Source: Nocardia sp. (GTDB taxonomy: Bacteria; Actinomycetota; Actinomycetes; Mycobacteriales; Mycobacteriaceae). Taken from it: a DNA stretch of 42,790 nucleotides. Shown piece by piece: positions 1 through 12,000 of the stretch. The stretch is from contig NZ_JAODNK010000195.1 in assembly GCF_025465275.1 (NCBI RefSeq), positions 1 through 42,790 of the forward strand. The letters run 5' to 3'. The position numbers and the translations under genes were made by a program. Positions within the stretch are counted from its first letter, which is position 1; each line of letters opens with the position of its first letter. The notes beneath the pieces were generated by a model. That model searched no databases, had not been told where the DNA came from, and worked only from the letters and a program-made list of their open reading frames with translations.

Positions 1-3000
1 CTGGCCGCGCTGGTGCGCGAGCACGGGATCACCCAGGTCTGCTCCACCCCGGCGGTGCTGTCCACGCTGGAACCGGATGCCCTGGACGGGGTGCGCGCGG
101 TGTCGTCAGGCGGTGAACCCACGCCGCCGGATATCGTGGCGCGCTTCGGGAGCGGCCGCGATCTCTTGAACTCGTACGGACCCAGTGAGACAACCGTCGC
201 CGTCACCTATACGAAAGGCCTGGTGCCCGGCGAGAATTCGGGCTTGGGCGAGCCCGTCCCCGGTGTGGGCATGCTCGTGCTGGATCGCTGGCTGCGCCCG
301 GTGCCGATCGGCGTCGCAGGCGAGCTGTATGTGACCGGTCCGGGGATAGCCCGAGGCTACGTCGGCCGCCCGGGATTGACCGCGGAACGCTTCGTTCCCA
401 CTCCCGCGGGTGCCCCCGGCAGCCGCATGTACCGCACCGGAGATCTGGTGCGCTGGACCACTGCGGTGCGCGGGAGTGCCGGTGCCAGTGGCGAATCAGA
501 TGCCGCCGCGAGAGGCGGGCCGGCAGCCGTCGCCGACGGTGGAGCGCAAGTGATTCTGGAGTACGTCGGCCGCAGCGACTTCCAGGTCAAGCTGCGCGGT
601 ATGCGCATCGAGCTCGGCGAGATCGACGCGGCACTGGATACCCATGCGGCCGTGGAGATCGCGGTCACCGTCGTCCGTCCCGCACCGGGCGGCGGCACCA
701 TGCTGGCCGCCTACGTAGTGCCGCATGCGGGTGCGACGGTTACCGAGGCCGACCTCCTCGATCACGCCTCGCGCCGCCTGCCGCCGTACATGGTGCCCGC
801 CACCGTCACGGTGCTGGGTGCGCTCCCACTGACTGCCAATGGCAAGGTGGACCGCCACGCCCTCCCCGAACCCGTTGTCGCACAGCCGGTCCTGCAACGC
901 GAACCCACCAGCGATGCTGAGCGCATCCTCTGCACCCTCTTCTCGGAAATCCTCGGCACCACTGACATCGGCCCGCACACTTCCTTCTTCGCCCTCGGCG
1001 GCGATTCGATCATGGCCATCACCCTGGTCTCGCGCGCCCGCGCCGCCGGTTTGGTCTTCTCCGCCCGTGAAGTTTTCGAGCAGCGCACTCCAGCCGCCTT
1101 GGCCGCCATAGTTTCCCGCGTCGAGGACCGCACCGAACAACTCCCGGAACTCCCTGGCGGCGGTCTCGGCCGTCTCCCGCTCACCCCGGTCGCCGCCTGG
1201 CTGCTGCAGCGCCCCGGCTGGGAGCACTTCGCCCAGTCCATGGTGGTGCGACTCCCCAGAGGCATGGAACCCGAAGCCCTCACCCACACCGTCCAAGCCC
1301 TGCTGGACCGCCACGACATGCTCCGCGCCCGCGTCGTCGACACAGCCTCCGGCATCGAACTGGAGGTCCCGCCACCCCACCGCGTCGACGCCGCCGACCT
1401 TCTGACAAGGATCGCCACCACCGACGGCAGGATTGCCGCCATCGGCGACATCGACCGCGAACTCGAAGCGACTGTCGCCCGCCTGAACCCCCGCGCCGGC
1501 GCCATGACCGCCTTCACCTGGCTGGATCCCGGCCCCGCCACCCACGGCCGCCTACTCATCGCCATCCACCACCTCGCCTGCGACGCAGTCTCCTGGCGCA
1601 TCCTGCTCCCCGACCTCATGTCCGCCTGGACCCAGGCCTCGGCGGGCACCACCCCCGCCCTGCAGGAAACCGGCACATCCATGCGCACCTGGGCCCACGC
1701 CCTCCACACTCTCGTCGACCCGGCAGTCGCGCCGATCGCACCGGTTTCAGCGGAATCTGTCGATGTAGCGGGCGAAACTGCGCCCCGCGCTGCAGGCGAG
1801 CCCGTAGCCAACGTGGCGAGTGCTTCGTCGGATGTGCTCGGTGTGTCTTACGCACCGGATTTCGGTGGCGCTGGCGGTGTGGACGGCGCGGCCCACCGGG
1901 ATGCGGGTGAGCTTGTCGGCGGCGTGGCGAGTGCTTCGTCGGATGTGCTCGGTGTGTCTTACGCACCGGACTTCGGCGGCACAGGCGGCGGGAACGATGC
2001 TGCCCCTGCACAGGCCGGTGTGACTGTGAAGCGGGCGGATCCCAGGCGCTGGCCCGGGTGCGAGTTCGATTACTGGCGTGCGGTATTGGCGGCTGATCCG
2101 CTGCTGGGTATTCGGCGGCTGGATCCGCAGGTCGATACGCACGGGGCTGCGGGGCGGCTCGAGGTCGAGATCCCCGGTGTTGCCTCGGCGGCGCTGGTAG
2201 GGCGGATGGTTTCGACCTATCGGTGCGGTGTGGAGGATGCGCTGCTGGCCGCACTGTCTTTGGCATTGGCGCGGTGGCGTTCTGCCCGTGGCGAATTCGG
2301 TGCGAGTGCGGCGGCGACCGTCGTGGCTGTGGAGCGGCACGGCCGCGATGAGGCCGCGATTGCCGGAGCCGATCTGTCGCGCACGGTGGGCTGGTTCACC
2401 GCTCAGGTTCCGGTGCGGCTGGGACCGGTGGTGGCGGCGGGCTTTTCATCGCCGGCCTGTGCTGGTGCGCGCGATGCCGAGCCGAACCTGTCCGGAGTGG
2501 CGCTGGAGGTCGCCGCGGGGAAGACGAGTTTCGCCGGTGCGGGATCGGGTTCCGTGGGGGCGGCAGCGTTGCCTGGCGATTCGGTGCGGATCGGTTCTGC
2601 GGAAGCGGCTTTGAAGGTGGTGAAGGAGCAATTGCGGGCGGTGCCGCGGGGCGGGTTCGGGTTCGGGGTGCTGCGGTATTCGGGTTCGGGGACTGCGGGG
2701 GAGCTGGCATTGTTGCCGGAGCCGCAGGTGGGGTTCAACTATCTCGGGCAGGTGCCCGATATGGCGGTGGAGGGGGATTGGCTGCCGGTCGATATGGCGG
2801 CTCGACTCGGGGGGCACGCGGAGGCGGGTATGCCGCTGGCGGCGGTGCTTTCGATCGATGCGGTGACGCTCGAGTCCGAGCGGGGGCCGCGGATTCGTGC
2901 CGTGTGGCAATTCGCGCCGGGCGCTATCGGCCGCTCGGAGGTGGAAGCGCTGGCGCGGGAATGGGTTTCGGCGGTGGTGGAGATCGCCGAGCTGGTGAGT

Positions 3001-6000
3001 GCGCCGGAGGCGGGTGGATTCACACCCGGTGATTTGCCGTTGCTGGAGGTAGAGCAGGCCGAAATCGATGTGTGGGACCAGGATTACGGGCTGCTGGAGG
3101 ATGTGCTGCCACTGACTCCGCTGCAGCGCGGGCTACTCTTCCAGGCGCAGCTGGCCGAGGGCGGGCCGGACGGTTACTCGGTGCAGGCGGTCATCGAGGT
3201 GGAGGCCGATCTCGAACTCGACCGTTTGACGGCTGCGGCCGAGGCGCTGGTTCGCCGGCACGCGGTGCTGCGCGCCGGATTCGTACAGTCCGGCGATCGG
3301 GCGGTGCAGGTGATTGCCGCACAGGTGGCGGTGCCGTGTGCCTATCGCGAGGCGTACGGCGTGACGGAGGCCGAACTCGACGAGATGGCGGCGGCGGAAC
3401 TGCGAACACCATTCGCGGTCGATGCGCCCCCGCTCATTCGATTCCTGTGTATTGCCCTGGGGCAGCGCCGGTTCCGGATAGTCATCACCAACCATCACCT
3501 GATCCTCGACGGCTGGTCCATGCCACTGCTCCTCGCCGAACTCGTCGGATTGTACGAAACCAGCGGCGATGACCGCGGATTCGCGCCACCTGTACCCTTC
3601 CGGCGCTACCTCGAATGGCTCTCGGAGCGTGATGCCGATCGTGCACGCGACGCCTGGGCGCAGTCGCTGGCAGACCTGGACGGCCCCACCCTGGTCGCCC
3701 CGAACGCTCCGCGCACCGATGCGCCCACCGCGCCTGTCGCCCACGAGGTTCCGCTACCCGCTGACCTCGCAGATCGGCTGCGCGCCACCGCCTCGGACTG
3801 CCAGGTCACCCTCAACACCATCGTGCAGGCCGCCTGGGCCCTGCTGCTGGCCGAGCTGACCGGTTCCGCCGATATCGTCTTCGGCGCCACCGTCTCCGGT
3901 CGCCCGCCGGAACTGCCCGGCGCGGAGCGCATGGTCGGCATGCTGGTGAACACCGTCCCGGTCCGTATTGCCCTGGACCCGGCGGAACGCCTCTCCGATC
4001 TGCTGACCCGCATCCAGCGCGAGCAGGCCGCCCTGTCCGAACACCAATTCCTCGGCCTCGACGAAATCCACGCGCGCACCGGTCTCGGCCCGCTCTTCGA
4101 CACCGCCACCGTCTTCGAGTCCTACCCCGTCGACGCGGCCTCCCTCACCGCAGCCACCCGCCAGGCACAACTCGCGGTGACCGGCATTCGCGCCCACGAT
4201 GGCACCCACTACCCCCTGTCACTGGCCGCGTACGCCAACAACGGCCTGCGCCTGGAGCTGACCCGCTCACCACGGTATTTCGATGCGGAGCAAGCGGATT
4301 CGATCGCCGACGGACTAGCGCGGCTGCTGACAATTCTCGCGGAGGACCCACACCGCCGCACTGCCTCGGCTCGGAGCACCGATCCTGTAGATGCGCGCGC
4401 CATTCGACACGGCGGGCCCGCCCACCAGATCCGGCTGCTCCCAGACCTACTCGCAGGCAAGGGAATTCATGATGCTGCCGCGGTCGTCGATGCGCCTGCA
4501 CAGGCACGTACGGCGACCTCCGATGGTCAGAGCGCAGGCGGACACGGCTCCGGCGTCGCGCACCGTGCGCCAGGTGGGTCCGGTGGTGATGTCGAGGGCG
4601 TGCTGCGCTCCGGTAGCGACGTCGGCAGCCTGCGGCACTCCAGTAGTGAGGTCCGCGCCCTGCTGTACGGCAGTAGTGACTTCGGCAGTCGGGCGCGCTC
4701 CGGCGCATTTGCGGTGGCCGGCGAGCTGACATATGGCGAGCTGGATGTGATGTCGAATCAATTGGCACGGGTATTGATCGGTGCGGGTGCGGGGCCGGAG
4801 CGGGCAGTGCTGGTTGCCCTGCCACGCTCGGTGCAGGCCATGGTGGCGCTGTGGGCGGTGGCTAAAACGGGTGCGGCATTCGTACCTGTCGATATCTCGC
4901 AGCCTGCCGGTCGCACCGCTCTCATTGCGACTGAATCTGCTGCCGTGCTGGGCATTACAGTCATATCGTGCCATGAAGACCTGCCACCCGAGCTGCCCTG
5001 GCTGCTGCTGGATGATCCGGATACCGCTGCCCGAATCGAGGTAGCGCCGGCCGACCCCGTGACCGACGCGGAACGGCTCCGGCCCCTGCGCGCCGAGCAT
5101 GCGGCGTACGTGGTCTTCACCTCCGGATCCACCGGCACTCCGAAGGGTGTGGTCGTCACTCACACGGGTCTGGCCGATATGGCCTCGGCCGCGGCGGAGC
5201 AGTGCCTGATCGACCGTGATTCCCGCGTACTGCACTGCCTCAATCCCGCATTCGATGCGGCAATCCTGGTGTGGCTCTCCACTTTCGCGGCAGGCGGGAC
5301 GCTGGTTGTCGCGCCACCGGATTCCAATGCCGGCGCCGAACTTGCGACAGCTCTCACCGACGGTGCTGCCACCCACCTGATCTGCACGCCGACGGTCCTG
5401 GCCACCCTGGATGTCGACGACCTGCGCGGGGTCCGGGTTATCGCCACCGGCGGTGAGACCTGCCCGCCCGCCCTCATTACCCGCATGAGCGCGGGCCGCC
5501 TCCTGGTGAACTCCTACGGCCCCGCCGAAACCACCATCGCCGCCGCCTACCGCGCGGATATGACACCGGAGACAGCGGCCGTCATCGGCACCCCGGTCCC
5601 CGGTGCCAGCCTGCTGGTACTGGACCACTGGCTCCGCCCGGTGCCTCCGGGAGCCGTTGGCGAGCTGTACATTCGCGGCCCCGGTGTGGCCCGTGGATAC
5701 GCGAGCCGCCCAGCGCTTTCCGCCTCCAGATTCATCGCCGACCCCTACTCCGCGGGCGGACGCCTGTACCGTACGGGCGACCTGATGCGCTGCACCCCAA
5801 CCGGATTCGAATACGCGGGCCGCAGCGACTTCCAGGTGAAGGTCCGTGGCATTCGGGTAGAGCCCGGCGAGGTCGACGCAGTGCTGTCGACCCATCCCCA
5901 GGTCGAAGCCTCCATCACAATCGCCCGCCGCACCCGCACCGCCGCCACCGCCCTGCACTCCTACGTCACGCTCGTCGCTCCCGCGACGGCACCGCCCTGG

Positions 6001-9000
6001 GAGCGCGCAGCGCACAGCAGAAGTATGGACGTCGAGTCCGATCGCACCGCCGCCCCAGCCCAACCGGCCGGTCAGATCGATCTGCGGACAGGTACTGGGC
6101 GACTGGACTGGCACGTCGGCGCGGATTCCGGCACGCCGGGTACCTCCGATGCTGCTGGTCCGCTTCGAACGCCCGCCGATGCTGCTGGTCCGCTTCGGGC
6201 GGCCAGCGGGGCTACCGGTCCGATTCGAACGGCCGCGGATGCTGCTTCTTCGGTTCGAACGGTCGGCGGGGCTGCTGGTGTGGCTCGAACTATTGATGCG
6301 GATGCTCTGCCGTCCGGTGCCGTCGCACCGAGCGCCGCTGTGCTGATGGCGTGGGTGGCCGTGCGGCTGCCACGGTATCTGGTGCCGTCGAGTATTCAGG
6401 TGCTGGCGGAGTTGCCGCGTACTCGTACCGGGAAGATCGATCTGCGGGCGCTGCCGGAACCTGAAGTCGTGCAGTCCGAATATGTGGCACCGGTCGGCGG
6501 TGAGGTGCTTGTTGCCGAGACCTACGCGGAGGTGCTGGGCCTCGGCCGCGTCGGTGCCCGGGACGACTTCTTTGCGCTGGGCGGCGATTCGCTCATTGCC
6601 ACCAGGGTGTCGGCTCGGTTGAGTGCGGCGCTGGGGACTCCGGTTCCGGTGCGGCTGCTGTTCGAAGCGCCCGTGGTGGCCGAGTTGGCGCGTGTATTGG
6701 CAGTCGCCGGGCGCGAGGCGGCAGGTCCGGAGCTGATCCGAGGCCCGCGGCCGGACCCGGTGCCATTGTCTCCGGCGCAGCAGCGCATGTGGTTCGTCAA
6801 CCGCTACGACCCGTCGTCCCCGGCGTACAACGTGCCTGTGGCACTGCGGCTTTCCGGCCATTTGGATCTCACCGCGTTGCGGACGGCACTCTACGACGTG
6901 ATCGAGCGGCACGAGACGCTGCGGACCCTGTACCCCGATATCGACGGGGTCGGCGGGCAGCACATCCTGTCGGCGGCTGAGGTTCCATTGGATCTCGAAC
7001 CCATTGCGATGACTCTCGAAGAACTGCCCACCGCCGTGATGCGCACAGTCACTGAGGGATTCGATGTCACCAAGGCAGTTCCCCTGCGCTTCAGACTCTT
7101 CCGCATCGAACCCGAGGAGCATGTGATCGTCCTGGTGGCGCATCACATTGCGACCGACGGCTTCTCGATGGCCCCACTGACCCGGGATGTGGCAGCGGCT
7201 TATGCGACTCGCGCCGCAGGTCGGCAGCCCGCATGGGAGCCGCTACCGGTGCAGTACGCCGACTACACGCTGTGGCAGCATGCCCGGCTCGGCGTCGAAG
7301 ACGATCCGGAATCCCGGCTGGCCCAGCAGCTCGACTACTGGTCCCGCACCCTCGCCGACTTGCCGGATCACCTGGATTTGCCTGCCGACCGCCCACGGCA
7401 GGCGCGTGCCTCGCACCGTGCCGCCGAATGCACGGCCCGCGTGAACAGCGAGGTGAGCGCCGCGATCGAGCGCTGCGCCCGCGCGCAACGGGCCACTCCG
7501 TTCATGGTGGTGCACGCCGCCTTGGCGGTGCTGCTGGCCCGGTTGAGCGGCAGCGCAGACATAGTGATCGGCACCCCGGTTGCCGGGCGTGGGCATCGCG
7601 ATCTCGACGATCTTGTCGGCATGTTCGTGAATACGCTGGTGTTGCGCACCGGCATACACGCCGACGAGACCTTCGACGCGGTGCTGGACCGAGTTCGCGA
7701 TACCGACCTCGCCGCCCTCGAACAGGCCGACGTCCCCTTCGAGCGACTGGTCGAGGTGCTGTCTCCAGTGCGTTCGGAGGCCCGGCATCCGCTGGTGCAG
7801 ATCATGCTCGTCTTCCAGAATCTGGCGCTGCCGGAGTTGGAGCTGCCCGAAATAACAGTGGTCCCACTGGAATTGCCGCAGACCAACAGTCGATTCGATC
7901 TGAGTCTCACCGTTGTCGCGGATACGGACGGCATGCAGCTGCGCTGCTGTTACGCCACCGACCTGTTCGACGAATCCACCGTCTGGGCCTTCGCTGACCG
8001 CCTGGTGCGGCTGCTCACTGCCGTCACGCTCGAAAGTGGCTCTGCGGTAGGTGATATCGACCTCCTCACCGCCGTCGAGCAGGAACAAGCCCGTATCGAA
8101 CCAGAGCCGGTCGCCACACCGCGCCCGATGGCGCAACTTATGGCAAACGCCGTTGCCTCCAACCCGGAGGGCGTGGCGGTGGTGTGTGGCGACCATCAGC
8201 TGACCTATCGGGAACTCGACGAGCGTGCGACGATCCTCGCCGAGCGGCTTGCACAGGCTGGCGCAGGCCCGGAAATGCTGGTGGCCGTGGGTATTCCACG
8301 CTCCATCGAATCGGTGCTGGCCGTCTGGGCGATCACCCGCACCGGAGCGGCATTCGTCCCGGTCGATCCGTCGTACCCGTCGGACCGCATCGCGCGAATC
8401 ATCGAGGTCTCCGGAGTGACAATCGGCCTGACCGTTGTCGCTCAGCGCGACCGGCTGCCGGACGCAGTCGATTGGTGGTGCGTGGACGATCCATCGGAAT
8501 TCGAAACCGCTGCGGCACAGGCGCAGACGGCGAATGCGTCCTACGAGTACCGCGCCTGCCCCGAGAACCCGGCGTACGTCATCTTCACCTCCGGTTCCAC
8601 CGGTGCTCCCAAGGGTGTTGTGGTGACCCATTCGGGTCTGGCGAATCTCGCGATGGCGCAGTGCGATCGCGACCTCATCACCTCCGATTCGCGAGTACTA
8701 CACGTCGCCTCACCGAGTTTCGATGCCTCGGTAGTGGAACTCGTCATGGCGGTAGGTGCGGCAGCTACCCTGGTCATCGCGCCGCCCACCGCCTTCGCCG
8801 GTCCGGATCTCACCGAACTCCTGGCCCGCGAGCATGTCTCGCATATCGCTCTCACACCGTCGGCGCTGGCCACCGTGGAACCCGCAGGGCTGCACGAACT
8901 CCGCACGATCGTCACCGGCGGCGAACCCTGCCCGCCCGAACTGGTCGCGGCCTGGTCCGCACCGAACCGCCTGCACTTCAACGACTACGGCCCCACCGAG

Positions 9001-12000
9001 GCGACGGTCTGGGCGACCGGCAGCGCGCCGCTACAGCCGGGCGCACCGATCACCATCGGCCGGCCCGCCCCCGGAGTGCATGCACTGGTCCTGGACGATC
9101 GCCTGCGCCCCGTGCCGGACGGCGTGGTGGGTGAGCTCTATCTCGCGGGTATCGCATTGGCACGAGGTTATTTCGGCCGTGTGGACCTGACCGCCGCACG
9201 CTTTGTTGCCCACCCGTACGCACCTGGCCGGCGCATGTACCGCACCGGTGATCTGGTGCGCAGGCGTGCGGGTGATCTGGAGTACCTGGGCCGCACCGAC
9301 ACTCAGGTGAAGCTGCGCGGCTTGCGCATCGAACTCGGGGATGTGGAGGCCGCGCTCACCGCGGACCCGGCGGTGGCCCGCGCGGTGGCGCTGGTTCGGG
9401 CGGATGCGCACGGCGGAATGCTGGTCGCCTACGTGGTCCCTGAGCCCGGCGCGGAGATCTCGCTGCGAGATCTGAAGAGTGAAGTCGCACAGCGAGTGCC
9501 GTCCTATATGGTCCCGTCCGCCCTCTTGGCGCTGGATGATCTGCCGCGCACGGCCAATGGCAAGCTGGATCGCGACGCGTTGCCCGCGCCGCCGCTGACA
9601 ATGGGTGCCCGGGAGCCTGTTGTCGGCCCGCAGGAGGAAGCGGTTGCCGCCGTTTTCGCCAAAGTCCTGGGTATCGATCAAGTCTGGCGAGACGACGATT
9701 TCTTTGCCCTGGGCGGCAATTCGCTCATCGCTACCCGAGTGGCCGCGCGACTGGGCACCGCACTCGGAACGACGGTCCCGGTGCGGGCGCTCTTCGATGC
9801 GCCGACGGTGGCGGAACTGGCGGCCCTCATATCCGCCGAGTCCATGACCGATCGTCCCCACCCGGGACCTCGTCCCCGCCCGCAGCATATTCCGCTCTCC
9901 GCGGCACAGCAGCGCATGTGGTTCCTCAACCGCTACGATCCCGGATCGCCCGTCTACAACATCCCGGGAGCCTTCGAAATCGAAGGGAGCCTGGATATTA
10001 CGGCGCTGCGCACGGCCATCGACGATGTGGTGGCCCGGCACGAGACGCTCCGGACCAGCTATCCGGTCGGCCCCGATGGGATGCCCTACCAGAGCATCCT
10101 TCCTGCCGGCGCGGGCTCCACGCCGATTTCCGAAATCGACACGAACACAGCGGAAGTCGCACAGCAGCTGACGACCGAGCTGTCCCGCGGCTTCGACATC
10201 ACCCGCGAAGTTCCGCTGCGGGTCTGGGTGCTCCGCACCGCCCCACAGCGTGCGGTTCTGGCGCTCGCCGTGCACCATATCGCCGCCGACGGCTGGTCCA
10301 TGGCCCCACTCGCACGAGATGTCCTGGCCGCGTACGTGGCTCGTGCTGCGGGAGCGCAACCACAGTGGACCGAACTACCGTTGCAGTACGCCGACTACGC
10401 ACTCTGGCAGCAGGAACTGCTCGGCTCCGACGCCGACCACGACAGCCTCGCCCACCGCCAGCTGGAATTCTGGCGCACCCGTCTCGACGGCCTGCCCGAG
10501 GTGCACCGACTGCCCACCGACCGGCCTCGCCCCGAGCTCCCGTCCGGAATCGGTGACCGTATCGAATTCACGGTCCCCGCAATCGTTCACGACCGAATGC
10601 AGATAATGGCGCGGGCACATGGCGCGAGCCCATTCATGGTGGTGCACGCGGCCTTGGCGGTATTGCTGGCCCGGCTTTCCGGCGCGTCGGATATCGCCCT
10701 CGGCTCGGTGGTCGCAGGCCGCGGTGACGGCGAATTCGACGACCTCGTAGGCATGTTCGTGAATACGGTCGTGCTGCGTTCGCAACTGGACCCGGCCGCC
10801 GATTTCGCCACTACCCTCGACACCATCCGCCGCGATGATCTGGCGGTCTACGGCAATATGGATCTGCCTTTCGAACGCCTGGTGGAGGCGCTCGCTCCGG
10901 TCCGTTCCACCGATCACCACCCGCTCTTCCAGGTGCTGCTGGCCTTCCAGAATGTCCAGCCCGCGCGAACCACGCTGCCCGGTCTGGAGATTCGCCCGGT
11001 CGCAGCGCCTGCTCCCGGCTCCAAGTTCGATCTGGAATGGATGGTCGCCGAACAGTTCGCTCCCGCAGGCGAACCGGCGGGCATCACCACCTCGCTGATC
11101 TTCGCCACCGACCTCTTCGATCGGACCACCGCCCAGTCCATGGCCGACGGTTTCCTCGAACTGCTCACCGCGCTCACCGCCACCCCGGACGCCGCGATCG
11201 GTGCTATCGAGGTGCTCAGCGGGCTACCCGAACTCACCGTGGAGATTCACGACGACGATGCGCCCGTGGTGAAGGTCCGCCCGGAGCCCGCGCGTCGCGT
11301 CTACCGCGCCCCGCGCACCGAGGGCGAAGGCGCGCTCACCGCCGCTTTCGAATCGGTCCTGGAATCGGAGCGAATCGGCGTGGACGACAACTTCTTCGAG
11401 GTCGGCGGCAATTCCATGGCCGCCGTGCGCCTGGTCACCCTGATACGCGAACGCACCGGCATCCCCATGCCGTTGCAGTGGATGTTCCTGGACCCCACGC
11501 CTGCCGCCCTGGCCCTGCGCCTCACCGAGGCCGCCGAACGGCCGGAGGTGGATCCGTCTATGCGGGTCATGCTGCCCATGCGCCCGGCCGGGACCGGACC
11601 TGCCCTGTTCTGTATTCATCCGGCCGTCGGATTGGCCTGGTGCTACGGCGGATTGGTGCAGTACATCGATCGTTCGCACCCGGTCTACGGTCTCCAGTCG
11701 CCGGGTGTGGTGGACGGCGGCACCGCCGATCGCACCATTCACGATCTCGCCGTGCGCTATGTCGACGAGATCCGCCGCGTGCAGCCGGACGGCCCGTACC
11801 ACCTGCTCGGTTATTCGGCGGGCGGCGTCATCGCGCACGCCATGGCCGTCGAGCTGCGCCGGCGCGGCGAGCAGGTGCCGTCGCTGATCATGATGGACGG
11901 CCGCGCCGAGGTGGAAATCGTCGACGACAGCAATATTCCGCCGCTGGCGCTGCTGCTCGCCGAATTCGGCGGTATCGAGGTGCCGCCCGGCGCTGCGGGA

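Noticed and set aside
6148..6294. Short regular repeats considered as a CRISPR array
   Set aside because: Units are contiguous, divergent, in frame with the NRPS and have no spacers.
4447..7146. Long minus-strand open frame (899 codons) opposite the NRPS
   Set aside because: It is antisense to well-marked C, A and T motifs; long antisense frames are expected in GC-rich coding DNA, and it shows no domain.
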